DNA of 64,000 nt from Pedobacter sp. Bi126 (GTDB lineage: Bacteria > Bacteroidota > Bacteroidia > Sphingobacteriales > Sphingobacteriaceae), in assembly GCF_918698245.1 (NCBI RefSeq), contig NZ_CAKKMS010000008.1, forward strand, positions 124,001 to 188,000, in the 5' to 3' direction. The position numbers were made by a program, and so were the translations under genes. Below are positions 9,258-19,477 of the stretch, one piece after another (the first letter of the stretch is position 1; each line of letters begins with the position of its first letter). The notes under the pieces were generated by a model, which saw only the letters and a program-made list of their open reading frames with translations, was not told the DNA's origin and ran no database searches.

Positions 9258-10913
9258 TTAATAATTTGGATTTTGCACAATGGCAGGGTTCTTTTGTATT
9301 TCACTTCTTGGTATTGGGTAGAAATAAAAACTTGGTACCCAAGTACGCTCCTGAACGGTCATTAATGCATAGGTAAAAGTACCGTTTGCCTGTTTGGTAA
9401 TCGTTACACCTTTTGCATCTTCTGAACCTGTTTCTGCTATTCCCCATCTTCTGATATCAAAATAACGGTGTCCTTCAAAGCAAAGTTCTATCCTGCGTTC
9501 ATGTCTTATCTGATCCATTAGTAATGCTCCAGACCCACTTACGGCCGGCATACCCGCTTTTTCAGTTCTTATTTTATTCAGGTAATTTAGGGCCTCTCCC
9601 TCTTCGCCAAGTGCAGCACAGGCTTCGGCATAATTCAAATAGATTTCCGATAACCTGAAAACCACCCACTGGCTGGCATCGTAATCCTGAACGTTCCAAT
9701 CGAAAGCCTCATTTACCATTTTTTTCACACAGTATCTGGTTTTCGAAGCATTCCACGGAGAATAAGGGCTTTGGGGAGAGTCGTCACCACCTTCAAAAAA
9801 GCTGGTTAAACGCCCTTTAAACTGCTGATTATTGGCCAAAATTGTCGCATAAAATCTTGGTTCTCTATTCAGATACGGATCTTTTGCCTGTTGAGGATTG
9901 CTCCAGCTAAATTTTGTACCATCGGCCATTTCAAAATCATCGACCATTTGTTGAACAACGTTATAAGCACTATAACCATTATAACCATTTGGGCTTAAAT
10001 CTCTGCTCACGGTATTATAACGATCTGCTCTTACCAAGCCGCTGTATACCCTCGAAAAAATAATTTCAGAATTGAAAAAATCGAGATAAGTTTTGTTATA
10101 GGTGCCATTGGCCGCATTGCCATATAAAGCATATTTAGGCGTAGCAAAATCTATTACAGCCTTGGCTGCCAGTTTTGCATCTTCCCATAACTTTTTATCA
10201 TTGCTTTTGTTAAAATAAGGGCTGGCTGCGTATAGTAAAAGTCTCGATTTTAAAGCCAAAGCTGCGCCTGCAGTAGCGCGACCTTTATCATTTGCACTTG
10301 CATAAACTGTTGGCAGGGTTTTTAAAGCCTCCGTTATCTCGGCAAGTATAAAATCCTTAGTTTCGGTCCATGTGGCTCTTTTCTCGTTAAAACTTTTGTC
10401 GTTCACATCGTAAACCTTAACAATAAGCGGTACGCCACCAAACCTTTTTAACAGTTCGAAATAAGCCAAAGCGCGTAAAAAATGCACCTCACCTTTCATC
10501 GTTTTAACCGCATCGCCTCCTGCTGTTACCTGATCAATATTTGTGAAGAATATATTACTATAGCGGATAGAAGCATACATTTTGTTCCAATGGTTCAGCG
10601 ATCCTGAACTTTGGTTATCAGGCGTGGCCTCGCCTCGTACATACAGGTTTTCATTTGTCCAGTTAAAGTTTCCATAAAGCTCATCAGTTTGCGCGCCCCA
10701 GCCTAGCCCACCATCCTGGTAAGCCAGCACCGTCTGATCGTAAATACTGTTTACAAAAACCTGAACCAGTTTTGGATCGGTCCATACATCCTTTTCTGAG
10801 TAAGCGTTTAAAGGCTGTAACTCGAGCGCCTTTTTACATCCTCCGATTAGCAGCAGTGTACAGATGAGTAAAACTGTGCTGTTTATTTTTAAATTATTGA
10901 TGTTCAATTTCAT
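9258..10913 (-). CDS. RagB/SusD family nutrient-binding lipoprotein
   Basis: 551-residue SusD homologue, the surface lipoprotein lid of a SusCD transporter. The lipobox LLIGGC places the acylated Cys at residue 26. Family features include the TPR-like helices FLRALAYFELLKRFGGVPLI, the region RLSEIYLNYAEACAALG, and the C-terminal RRWG and YFYPIPRSEI motifs. It follows SusC by about 11 bases and precedes the glycosidases. It should bind the oligosaccharide imported by its SusC partner. Confidence 0.95.
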   Translation of the reverse strand: MKLNINNLKINSTVLLICTLLLIGGCKKALELQPLNAYSEKDVWTDPKLVQVFVNSIYDQTVLAYQDGGLGWGAQTDELYGNFNWTNENLYVRGEATPDNQSSGSLNHWNKMYASIRYSNIFFTNIDQVTAGGDAVKTMKGEVHFLRALAYFELLKRFGGVPLIVKVYDVNDKSFNEKRATWTETKDFILAEITEALKTLPTVYASANDKGRATAGAALALKSRLLLYAASPYFNKSNDKKLWEDAKLAAKAVIDFATPKYALYGNAANGTYNKTYLDFFNSEIIFSRVYSGLVRADRYNTVSRDLSPNGYNGYSAYNVVQQMVDDFEMADGTKFSWSNPQQAKDPYLNREPRFYATILANNQQFKGRLTSFFEGGDDSPQSPYSPWNASKTRYCVKKMVNEAFDWNVQDYDASQWVVFRLSEIYLNYAEACAALGEEGEALNYLNKIRTEKAGMPAVSGSGALLMDQIRHERRIELCFEGHRYFDIRRWGIAETGSEDAKGVTITKQANGTFTYALMTVQERTWVPSFYFYPIPRSEIQKNPAIVQNPNY

Positions 10914-10924
10914 GATATACTTTT

Positions 10925-13900
10925 TTAGAAGGTAATGTTTGCGCCAACATTGATCACACGCTGTTGTGGATAATACTGTCCTGAATTACTTGGGGTTTCT
11001 GGATCGAACGATGGCCCGAAACGATCGATAGAAAATAGATTTGTTCCGCTGATATAAAGTCTTACATTTTGCATTTTTATCTTTTCAATCAATGTTTTTG
11101 AAAAGGTATAACCCAGCTCCATGTTCTTCAACCTTGCAAAAGCCGCATTCCGTAACCACAGATCCGATTCAAGGGTATTTACGCCGAATGTTCTGCCAGT
11201 TGGACCGCTAAAGTTTCTTGGATATTTATTATCTCCTGGGTTTTGCCATCTTTCTTCAAAAAATTCCTGAACCATATTTAAACCCGCTGGCGCCAGGTAA
11301 GATTTGGCCCTTGCCTGTCCTTGAAAGAAAACCGTAAAATCTATGTTTTTCCAGCTGGCGCCAAAAGAAGTACCAAACATAATCTCCGGTGTACGGGTAA
11401 GTGGCGTTCTCACTTTATCCAAATCATTAATTGCACCATCATTGTTTATATCCTTATATCTGATATCGCCAATACCCGTACCTGCCGGATGCGGCGTATT
11501 GTTAATTTCCTGTTGATTTTGATAAATACCATCACTCTGATACAGGAACCACGAATCAATCGGGATATTGGTTTTGCGTTGATAATCCGGAATATTCGCG
11601 GCTTCATCCATAAAGATGACCTTGTTCCTTGCGAAAGTGATATTACCCCTAACGTTGTATTTAAAAGAATCGCCAATAGTGTTGTGGTATAAAACCTCCA
11701 TTTCTATTCCACGGTTTAATACTTTCCCCAGGTTTTCACTCGGCAGCGTTAAACCTGTGTATCCTGGAACAGATTCACTTCTGGTGATTAGAATATTAGA
11801 GCGCAGCGATCTGAATACATCAATATTAACACCTAATTTCCCTTTAAAAAACTGTGTTTCCAAACCAATATCGGTAGTATTGGCCAGCTCCCAGGTAATG
11901 TTCGGATTTGGGGTTGGGCCCAATACCAGTGAAGAAACCTGCGAAGCGCCAGAACCCAAAGAATAGCCATAGCCGCTACCAAGCAAATAGGTTTGCAAAT
12001 AGTTAAAGGCAGAAACGGCATCATTACCAGTCTTACCCCACGATGCCCTCAATTTCAGCTCGTTGATCACATCCGATTTGAAAAAATCTTCCTGCGAAAT
12101 ACGCCACCCTCCTGATACTCCCGGAAAAAAACCATAACGTTTTCCCTGCGGAAAATTCTGAGAACCATCATAACGCATGGTATAATCTAACAGGTACTTA
12201 CCTTTATAATTGTAAGAAAACCGGCTGATGTAATTCACACGTGCGGCCTTTGCAGCGCTCGAATTGTTCTGTTGACCAATAAGGCTTCCTGCAAAAAGCT
12301 GATCTAGACTATTGCTGAGGAAATTTGACCTGTTGGCATTAATGATATCAGTATTGCCTTTAAAGCTTTCGAAAGCGACAAAAGCATCAAAAGTATGATC
12401 GCTGATTGTTTTTGAATAGCCTAGTTTTAAGTTTAATAAACCTTGGTTAATATCGCCGCGTTGCTCAAATAGCGATGGCGTAATCGAAGAAAGCACCTGG
12501 GTGTATCCCTTTGTTGCAGGATTATAACGGTATGCCGGAGGTGGTGTTTTGGTAAACGATTTTGTTTTCGATATGGTTTTGTCAAACGCATAATATCCAT
12601 CTACAAAAAGACCCTTGGTCACCTTATCCAGCTTCCAGCTAAAAGATGCCTTAGTTTGCAAATAATCAGTGGTGAATTTTTGGTATCCGGCCTCTCCAGA
12701 AGTAATGTAAACCATACTGTTATCCGGACCGCCTCCAATACCCACACCAACAAGATCATTGTCGTATATTGGAGTAAGGTAAGGATAGGCCAGCCACAAC
12801 TCTCTAAAAATTCCACCAGCATCATAGCCACGTTTGGCTGCATTGCGAAATTCGTTGCGATAACTCACATCTACACCCATTTTAAAATTATCGGTCACAT
12901 TCACATCTATATTTGCTCTCGCTTGGTCTTGTGTATAATAAGCGGCATCACGTTTATAAATACCATCTTGTTTCTGGTGCTGACCTGAAAAGAAATAACT
13001 CACTTTATCTGTTCCGCCGCTAAGCGAAAGAATGTGGTTTTGTTGTAATGCACGTTTTTTCATTACCGCATCCCACCAGTTGCTGCTTGGATACGCGAGT
13101 GGGTCAGATCCACTACGGAATTTTTCAATATCCTCTGCTTTCCACGTTAATTGCTGACCAACTAAAGCATCGTATTCATTGGTAGCCTGTGCATATTGGT
13201 AAGCGTTGAGCATTTCTGGTACACGCGTAGGCTGTGTTGTAGCCCAGTTGGTTCCAATCGAAAATACTGGCCGACCAGATTTACCTCTTTTTGTGGTAAT
13301 GAGGATAACCCCATTTGCCGATCGTGCACCATAAATTGCAGCACTTGCATCTTTGATCACCGTAAAAGATTCGATATCAGCTGGGTTTAGCCTGGCGAAG
13401 CCGCCTGATCTGTCTGGAATCCCATCAATTACGACCAGGGCGCCCGTGCTTCCTAAAGTACTTTTTCCACGAACAAACACATCGGCATTATCATTGCCCG
13501 GTTCACCGCTTCTGGTATTTACAATAAGCCCCGGAACCTGGCCGGCAATAGAATTGGTAAGATTGGTTGAAGGTGATTTTGCCAGTTCAGCCCCACTTAT
13601 TGTGGCAACGGCACCCGTTAAATTTGCCCGCTTCTTGGTACCATAACCTACCACCACTACGTCATTTAAGCCAGAACCTGATGTTTCTGCCAGCTGTACA
13701 TCAATGTTGGTTTTATCACCTACAGTAATTTCCTGATCGGTATAGCCCACATAACTAAATATTAAAATGGCATTAGCCGGAACGCTTAATTTAAATCGTC
13801 CATCGGTATCTGTTTTTGTGCCTTGCTGGGTTCCTTTTACCCTAACCGAAGCCCCTGGCAATCCCAGTCCATTGTCTGTTACCCTGCCCGAAACCATTTG

Positions 13901-14008
13901 CTGAGCAAACGAGGGAACACAAACAGCAAAAAAGAGCAGTAATAAAATAAGCTTTTTCCAGAGCAGATCGGAATAGCCTAACTTTTGAAAAGTAAGTTTT
14001 AAGTTCAT
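10925..14008 (-). CDS. SusC/RagA TonB-linked outer-membrane transporter
   Basis: About 1027 residues. The ATG at 14008 precedes a basic and hydrophobic signal ending SFAQQ; an ATG at 14047 only adds an unlikely leader. Domains in order: signal, carboxypeptidase-regulatory-like fold (VSGRVTDNGLGLPGASV), TonB plug (VVVVGYGTKKRANLTGAV, then IDGIPDRSGG and YGARSANGVILITTKRG), and a 22-strand barrel ending in a short hydrophobic strand (INVGANITF). It should import oligosaccharide with energy from TonB/ExbBD. It is the first gene of the minus-strand operon, divergent from the GntR gene. Confidence 0.95.
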   Translation of the reverse strand: MNLKLTFQKLGYSDLLWKKLILLLLFFAVCVPSFAQQMVSGRVTDNGLGLPGASVRVKGTQQGTKTDTDGRFKLSVPANAILIFSYVGYTDQEITVGDKTNIDVQLAETSGSGLNDVVVVGYGTKKRANLTGAVATISGAELAKSPSTNLTNSIAGQVPGLIVNTRSGEPGNDNADVFVRGKSTLGSTGALVVIDGIPDRSGGFARLNPADIESFTVIKDASAAIYGARSANGVILITTKRGKSGRPVFSIGTNWATTQPTRVPEMLNAYQYAQATNEYDALVGQQLTWKAEDIEKFRSGSDPLAYPSSNWWDAVMKKRALQQNHILSLSGGTDKVSYFFSGQHQKQDGIYKRDAAYYTQDQARANIDVNVTDNFKMGVDVSYRNEFRNAAKRGYDAGGIFRELWLAYPYLTPIYDNDLVGVGIGGGPDNSMVYITSGEAGYQKFTTDYLQTKASFSWKLDKVTKGLFVDGYYAFDKTISKTKSFTKTPPPAYRYNPATKGYTQVLSSITPSLFEQRGDINQGLLNLKLGYSKTISDHTFDAFVAFESFKGNTDIINANRSNFLSNSLDQLFAGSLIGQQNNSSAAKAARVNYISRFSYNYKGKYLLDYTMRYDGSQNFPQGKRYGFFPGVSGGWRISQEDFFKSDVINELKLRASWGKTGNDAVSAFNYLQTYLLGSGYGYSLGSGASQVSSLVLGPTPNPNITWELANTTDIGLETQFFKGKLGVNIDVFRSLRSNILITRSESVPGYTGLTLPSENLGKVLNRGIEMEVLYHNTIGDSFKYNVRGNITFARNKVIFMDEAANIPDYQRKTNIPIDSWFLYQSDGIYQNQQEINNTPHPAGTGIGDIRYKDINNDGAINDLDKVRTPLTRTPEIMFGTSFGASWKNIDFTVFFQGQARAKSYLAPAGLNMVQEFFEERWQNPGDNKYPRNFSGPTGRTFGVNTLESDLWLRNAAFARLKNMELGYTFSKTLIEKIKMQNVRLYISGTNLFSIDRFGPSFDPETPSNSGQYYPQQRVINVGANITF

Positions 14009-14344
14009 ATTTGGTTTATTTTGGTTGGAAATAAAAAAGATAGTCAAGTTAATCTAGTCTATTCTGTTCTATTATGTTGTAAATATAAACGATCTTTTAT
14101 TAGAATTGCAAAACTTATTTTCTGCTTTTTGTAAAAAACATGTTCAGCACCTGGCTGCCCCCAACAAAAAAAAGTCGATTTTGTGCCTTTATTGTTACAA
14201 AAACTATCTTTACAAATCACTACGCGAAAAATGAGATGTGGAATATTTTTTTTTCAATTGTTGATTAACTGAATTTTATTACCTTGTAAATTAAAAGGCA
14301 ACTCATATTACAAACCTATAGACTAGTGTAGCCCAATCTACTTT
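14009..14344. promoter_or_regulatory. Divergent promoter region between SusC and the GntR gene
   Basis: 336 bases without a gene, between divergent operons, so it should carry both promoters and the operator for the GntR-type regulator. A weak plus-strand candidate is TTG (14181-14183) followed after 21 bases by TATCTTTA (14205-14212), one base off the TAnnTTTG consensus. No convincing operator palindrome was found. Confidence 0.35.
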
Positions 14345-15361
14345 ATGATAACTATTTTCGAAAAAATACGGGAACTAGAAGAAATACCCTCCTATTCAAA
14401 ACATGAGCAGTTCGTTCAGGGCTTTATTAATGCTATTGATGAAAGAATTATTTCTAAAGGAGAAGCGCTTCCTTCTATCAATGTGTTGATTAAAGAACTT
14501 GGTTTTGCCCGCGAAACGGTAATGAAAGGTTATCGCGAGTTGATTAGCCGTGGCATAGTGGAATCGAAAAAGCGTTTAGGGTATTTTGTGGCTAACGATG
14601 ATACCGAACAAACCTTAAAGGTAGCGTTGCTGATGTACCTGATCGATTCTTTCCAGGAGCAGTTTTACCGTAATTTCAGGAATGAACTTGGCCCAAATGT
14701 ACATATCGATGTTTTTTTTCATCACGGCAATATCACCATCTTCGAAACCATGCTGGATATGATCAAAGGAAAGTATGGAGTTTACGTCATTTCGCCAATT
14801 CCACATCCTAAAACCAAACACCTGTTAGATAGCCTGCCAAACAATAAACTCATCATGTTCGACCGCTACGAAGCCTTAAAAGGCGAATTTAATTATGTAA
14901 CGCAGGAATTTGAGCAATCTACCTACCAAGTTTTGGCCGAACTTGCCGATACCATAAAAAAGTTCGATGAAATGATTTTCTTTCATGTCCCCGGTTCGTT
15001 AGATCCTGTCGAAATTATCAGGGCCTTTAAAAAATTCTCGAAAGATTTTGCCATAAATACCCGGATAATAAATGAATATGAGCCTGGAAGTGTAGAAAAA
15101 GGCAAGGTTTACTTTACACTGAACAATTCCGAAATCTGGAAAATCCTGAAGGACTGCGAAGCAAAGCAGCTTCAGGTAGGAAAAGATATCGGAATCCTTT
15201 CGCATAATGATGAGGTTGTAAAAGAACTTATAGGTGGAGGCATTACCACTTACTCGGCCGATTTTTCGTTAATGGGCAAAAAAGTTGCACAGGCAGTGCT
15301 GAAAAAAGAAAAAATCCAGGAAATTATTCCAACAGTACTCATCAGAAGAAATTCTTTATAA
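14345..15361 (+). CDS. GntR-type regulator with LacI-like sugar-binding domain
   Basis: 338 residues. The N-terminal winged helix-turn-helix (about 1-75) shows the GntR pattern LPSINVLIKELGFARETVMK followed by YRELISRGIVES. The remainder resembles a periplasmic-binding-protein-type effector domain as in LacI regulators (YGVYVISPIPHPKTKHLLD, DIGILSHNDEVVKELIGGGI, SLMGKKVAQAVL). It is divergent from the SusCD-glycosidase operon and 10 bases upstream of a sodium symporter gene. It probably senses the sugar released by the locus and controls both directions. Confidence 0.85.
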   Translation: MITIFEKIRELEEIPSYSKHEQFVQGFINAIDERIISKGEALPSINVLIKELGFARETVMKGYRELISRGIVESKKRLGYFVANDDTEQTLKVALLMYLIDSFQEQFYRNFRNELGPNVHIDVFFHHGNITIFETMLDMIKGKYGVYVISPIPHPKTKHLLDSLPNNKLIMFDRYEALKGEFNYVTQEFEQSTYQVLAELADTIKKFDEMIFFHVPGSLDPVEIIRAFKKFSKDFAINTRIINEYEPGSVEKGKVYFTLNNSEIWKILKDCEAKQLQVGKDIGILSHNDEVVKELIGGGITTYSADFSLMGKKVAQAVLKKEKIQEIIPTVLIRRNSL

Positions 15362-15371
15362 GCTAAAGCAC

Positions 15372-16970
15372 ATGAATACTACGGCGCTCGTTACTTTTAT
15401 AGTGGTAACCTTTCTGGTTGCATTGATTTCCTGGATCAAAACCCGAAAGCATAAAATCACGACTTCAGCCGGGCTTTTTCTGGCCAATCGCACCTTAAGT
15501 TTTACTGCTGTGGGAAGCGCATTATTCTTCACCAACATCAGCGCCGCCGAATTTGTAGGCAGCAGCGAATCGGTATACATCAACAATATGACGGTAATGG
15601 CCTGGGGTGTAAGTTCTGTATTTGCCATGTTATTGGTTTCAGAATTTGTGATCCCGGTTTATTTGAAGGGCGCTATGTCTACCACACCCGATTTTCTGGA
15701 AAGCCGGTACGATCCGCAAACCAAAAAACTCGTCTCCTTCCTTTTTCTGATCAGCTACCTCGTTAACCTCTTGCCTATTGTATTGTATAGTGGTGCAGTT
15801 GCGCTAAATGGCCTGTTTCATTTTTCTGATATCTGGAACATCAGTTATGGCAGCAGCATCTGGATTTTGGTTTGGTGCATCGGACTTGTGGGCAGCTTAT
15901 ATTCTATATTGGGCGGCTTAAAAGCCATCGTTATTTCTGATCTCGTATTGGGTGCCTGTATGTTTACCGGAGCATTGTTGCTGGCTTATTTTGGGGTGAG
16001 GCATGTAGGAAATGGAGATCTGCAACAGGGTATGCATACTATTCTTACCTCAAAAACCGAACACTTTAATTCAATAGGAAAAACAGGTGATGCCATTCCG
16101 TTTTCGACCATTTTTACCGGTATGATTTTAATGAACCTCTTTTACTGGGGTACGGAACAGGTAATTGTACAACAGGCATTGGCTTCTTCTGATCTTAAAA
16201 CCAGCCAGAAGGGAATTGCACTGGCCTGTGCGGGCAAACTTCTTGGCCCCTTATTATTTATGCTGCCGGGAATTATTGCTGTTCATATGTACAGCAACAT
16301 GCAAAATACGACTGAAGTTTTTTCGAGGGTGGTAAGCGATGTATCGCCCCCCATACTCAGCGGTTTTATTGCTGCCGTTATTTTTGGCGCTGCCATTACC
16401 TCATTTTCTCCGGGACTGAACAGCGCCAGTACATTGTTTATCCTCAACATTTACAAACCAGCCAAAGAAAAGAAAGGAATTGTGGTTACCGAGGCCAAAA
16501 TGTTAAAAACCTCGAAAAGATTTGAAATGTTTGCCTCCTTATTGGCCATGTTCATAGCGCCCTTATTTATATTTTCAAATGATAGCTTTTATACCTTCAT
16601 GCAAAAGATAAATGCGGCATTCAGTATCCCCATCTTTACCATTATGTTTGTTGGCTTTGCAACCAAAAAAGTTCCGCCAATTGCCGCAAAAATAGGCCTG
16701 GGATTTTGCTTTGTAGCCTATATACTTACACAAATGGTATTTGATACCGGCATCCACTTCCTGCATGTACTGGCTATTCTTTTTGTTGTTACCACCGCCA
16801 TTATGCTCATTATAGGAAGATTATACCCATTGGAAACTGCCTATGTAGCCCAGAACAAACAGGTTGTTGATTTAAAGCCCTGGAAAAACCGTTATTGGGT
16901 TAATGGACTCTTATTATTGATTATGGTTTTATTGTTTTTATTTTTCTCCCCTGCATATCTCGCTAAATGA
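15372..16970 (+). CDS. Sodium:solute symporter (SSS family)
   Basis: 532-residue inner-membrane protein with about 13-14 hydrophobic helices. SSS-family features include FTNISAAEFVGSSESVY near the N-terminus, TTPDFLESRYDP, YSILGGLKAIVISDLVLG and GAAITSFSPGLNSASTLF. It should carry a monosaccharide or a similar small solute with Na+ across the inner membrane, completing the path SusCD, periplasmic glycosidases, symporter, cytoplasmic kinase. It is cotranscribed with the GntR gene. Its stop lies four bases from the convergent AraC gene. Confidence 0.9.
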   Translation: MNTTALVTFIVVTFLVALISWIKTRKHKITTSAGLFLANRTLSFTAVGSALFFTNISAAEFVGSSESVYINNMTVMAWGVSSVFAMLLVSEFVIPVYLKGAMSTTPDFLESRYDPQTKKLVSFLFLISYLVNLLPIVLYSGAVALNGLFHFSDIWNISYGSSIWILVWCIGLVGSLYSILGGLKAIVISDLVLGACMFTGALLLAYFGVRHVGNGDLQQGMHTILTSKTEHFNSIGKTGDAIPFSTIFTGMILMNLFYWGTEQVIVQQALASSDLKTSQKGIALACAGKLLGPLLFMLPGIIAVHMYSNMQNTTEVFSRVVSDVSPPILSGFIAAVIFGAAITSFSPGLNSASTLFILNIYKPAKEKKGIVVTEAKMLKTSKRFEMFASLLAMFIAPLFIFSNDSFYTFMQKINAAFSIPIFTIMFVGFATKKVPPIAAKIGLGFCFVAYILTQMVFDTGIHFLHVLAILFVVTTAIMLIIGRLYPLETAYVAQNKQVVDLKPWKNRYWVNGLLLLIMVLLFLFFSPAYLAK

Positions 16971-16974
16971 TGAT

Positions 16975-17949
16975 TTAAGCCCTCGCATATTTTCGTTTGT
17001 ACTCCATAGGCGAAAGCCCCGTAATGCGCTTAAAGATTTTCCTGAATGCTTTCAAATCGTTATAGCCTGTATCTTCCATAATAAATGGCAAATCTTTATG
17101 GTTCATTTCGATGGCTTTTTTTGCTGATTCTATTCGTACCCTTTGCAGATATTCGAATGGTGTATTATGGGTAGCGGCCTTAAACCGACGGATAAAATTA
17201 CGCTTACTCATGTTAACCAGCCCGGATACCTCGTCCATAGCGATTTCGTTCTTATAGTTTTCTTCAATATACTGCTGGGCTTTCAAAATGTCTTTATCAT
17301 CATGCTGATGCTGGCCGGTAAATACCTTAAAATGCGCCTGACTGGTTCGATCCATTTCAATGGCAAACATTTTACTGATCCACAGCGCAGCTTCGCGACC
17401 GCAAAATTTCTCGATCAGGTAGAGGATCAATTTAAGAGAAGAGAATGCTCCGCCACTGGTATAAACCCCGTCTTGATCAGTGGTTACCAAATCGCTTTTC
17501 ATTCTTATTTTAGGGTAACGTTTCTGCATATCGGCTGCTACAGCCCAGTGTGAGGTTACTTCCTTACCATCAAGCAAACCCGCTTCTGCCAAAAAGTAGC
17601 TGCCTACGCATAAACTGGCCACTTCTGTCCGACTGGCGTACATTTCTTTGATCCATTTAACAGCCGCTTGGTTTCGGCCCAACACGCCATCGTTACCAAC
17701 ACTAAATGATGGAATAATAATCAGATCAGCTTGTTGAATATCCTCATAATTTAACTGCTCAATATTGACGTTATTAAAGTGAAAGGGAATTTCGTGACCT
17801 TTCTCTGCAACCAAACTTAACGCAAATACAGGCTTTTTACCAGCACGCTCCATATAACGGTTGGCACCACTTAATAAATCTACTACTCCGGTAACCGATG
17901 AAGGGACAGCCTCGTCGAAAATATAAAGGCAAACTTTTAACATGCTCAA
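16975..17949 (-). CDS. GlxA-family AraC regulator with DJ-1/PfpI domain
   Basis: 324 residues. The N-terminal class I glutamine-amidotransferase-like (DJ-1/PfpI) domain, about 1-190, has VASLCVGSYFLAEAGLLDG with the Cys at the nucleophile elbow, and VTSHWAVAADM. The C-terminal AraC DNA-binding domain, about 225-322, has two helix-turn-helix units (MDEVSGLVNMSKRNFIRRFK; DLPFIMEDTGYNDLKAFRKI). Regulon unknown. It converges with the symporter gene. Confidence 0.9.
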   Translation of the reverse strand: MSMLKVCLYIFDEAVPSSVTGVVDLLSGANRYMERAGKKPVFALSLVAEKGHEIPFHFNNVNIEQLNYEDIQQADLIIIPSFSVGNDGVLGRNQAAVKWIKEMYASRTEVASLCVGSYFLAEAGLLDGKEVTSHWAVAADMQKRYPKIRMKSDLVTTDQDGVYTSGGAFSSLKLILYLIEKFCGREAALWISKMFAIEMDRTSQAHFKVFTGQHQHDDKDILKAQQYIEENYKNEIAMDEVSGLVNMSKRNFIRRFKAATHNTPFEYLQRVRIESAKKAIEMNHKDLPFIMEDTGYNDLKAFRKIFKRITGLSPMEYKRKYARA

Positions 17950-18131
17950 ATCGTTATTTTAATCCTAACTAAATTAAGCATTTTAGTTGTCACTTTCACG
18001 CCCTTAAGTTGTCATTTATGCCGCCTAAATGATATCGATAATCTATAGAGATTTGTAACAGATAAAACAACAGACGTATTATTGAGTGATGAGGCATTAT
18101 AATTAAGAATCAATATCTAAATACTATAATT

Positions 18132-18521
18132 ATGAAAACAAAAATCTGGGCCAATTTAGGCGTTAAAAATGTAGAGAAAAGCAGAGCCTTTTACACCAAA
18201 CTAGGTTTTGAAAAAAATGCAGGACTCGAGAGCGATGAGCTGGCCAGCTTTTTATTTGGCGAGGATAATTTTGTGATACACTTTTTTAAGGAAGATAGTT
18301 TAAAAAAGGGCATGAAAGGCGAGTTAGCCGATTTGAGCAAGGGCAATGAAGTTATATTTACCATTTCAGCCGAAACAAAGGAAGAAGTAGATGACTGGGC
18401 CGTAAAAGTAAAAGATGCCGGCGGTTCAGTATTCTCGCCACCAGAGGAATTTCAAGGCATGTACGGCTGCGCTTTCGCCGACCCTGATGGGCATAAGTTT
18501 AATATATTAAAATGGAAATAA
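18132..18521 (+). CDS. VOC (glyoxalase/bleomycin-resistance-like) family protein
   Basis: 129 residues with the paired beta-alpha-beta-beta-beta fold of vicinal-oxygen-chelate proteins. The start (KIWANLGVKNVEKSRAFYTK, then LGFEKN) and the end (GCAFADPDGHKFNILKWK) match the family. Bacteroidetes homologues are usually annotated only as VOC proteins; catalytic function is uncertain. A terminator-like hairpin follows. Confidence 0.85.
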   Translation: MKTKIWANLGVKNVEKSRAFYTKLGFEKNAGLESDELASFLFGEDNFVIHFFKEDSLKKGMKGELADLSKGNEVIFTISAETKEEVDDWAVKVKDAGGSVFSPPEEFQGMYGCAFADPDGHKFNILKWK

Positions 18522-18527
18522 GTATAC

Positions 18528-18560
18528 AAGCGGTCTGCGATAATACAGGCCGCTTTCTAA
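18528..18560 (+). terminator. Probable terminator after the VOC gene
   Basis: 10-bp stem (18528-18537 with 18546-18555) containing one G-U pair, an 8-base loop, then a short T-rich stretch. It starts seven bases after the VOC stop. Confidence 0.6.
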
Positions 18561-18685
18561 TTGATCTGACCTAGGAACACTATAAATAATTCCCCCGCGT
18601 TTCTTTTACTTCATATCCATGTCTCACCTTATTTAAGCCGTGAGATTAGCTGGAGTTATGTATTTCAAAAATATAATCCCTTTAA

Positions 18686-19135
18686 TTAAGCATCTGGTAT
18701 TTCTGGTTCGACCAGCTTAGCTAACTTTTCAAGCGATTCCTGCCAACCCAGGTAGCACATCTCTACAGGGATGGCTGAGGGAATTCCTTCCTGAGTAATT
18801 TTAATTTCGGTACCCACTAAAGTCTTTTTCAACCAAACCGAAGTAATCATTTCACCAGGCAGGTTTGGATCATCAAACTGATCGGTATACTTTAAAAACT
18901 CGTTTGGTGTTACTTCAAGGTATTTTCCGCCGAACGAATGACCATTACCGGTAGAAAAATTATGAAATGACATTTTAAAAGAACCTCCTAATGCTACTGT
19001 CATTTCGTGAACAGTACAAAGGTAGCCATATGGAGGTAACCATGAAGCGATTGCCAAAGGTTCAGTAAATGCGCGATATACTTTTTCTGGCGATGCTTTT
19101 AAAACTCTGTGCAATGAAACGGTGTTGTTCGACAT
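18686..19135 (-). CDS. SRPBCC/AHSA1 (START-like) domain protein
   Basis: About 149 residues from the ATG at 19135 (MSNNTVSLHRVLKASPEKVY), the usual start of this family. An upstream in-frame ATG at 19207 adds a 24-residue basic stretch not seen in the family. Features: SPEKVYRAFTEPLAIASWLPP near the N-terminus and LGWQESLEKLAKLVEPEIPD at the end, as in Aha1/polyketide-cyclase-like proteins. Such proteins bind small hydrophobic ligands; the specific role is unknown. Confidence 0.85.
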   Translation of the reverse strand: MSNNTVSLHRVLKASPEKVYRAFTEPLAIASWLPPYGYLCTVHEMTVALGGSFKMSFHNFSTGNGHSFGGKYLEVTPNEFLKYTDQFDDPNLPGEMITSVWLKKTLVGTEIKITQEGIPSAIPVEMCYLGWQESLEKLAKLVEPEIPDA

Positions 19136-19477
19136 AAAATCATTTTTTAATTTCCTACTCTTAAGGCTTTTCGGTTTCGCCCGTTTTTGGAATGGTAGCT
19201 GCTCCATTAATTAGTCTTTTTTTTAATATCAATTCCTGACTATACAAAGATGGCATGTAAATTCGAGTTTGCCAGTGGTGATATGCGACAATGTTGAAGG
19301 GGCTTTACGGCCTAACTTGTCCTGCACCATGCTATATGGTCACTTAAAAACCTAGCTGTTTTATTATAGGTGAACCAACCATTTTTTTGATGTAATAAAC
19401 AAAAGTTTCACTTCACCGAATTATTGTTATTAAAATCAGGTACGATAGTTAACTTTGCATACTACTTCCCTATTAAA

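Noticed and set aside
14311..14336. Minus-strand promoter for SusC (CAAACCTA with CAA 15 bases further)
   Set aside because: The spacing is too short for the Bacteroidetes consensus and it would give a leader of about 300 bases.
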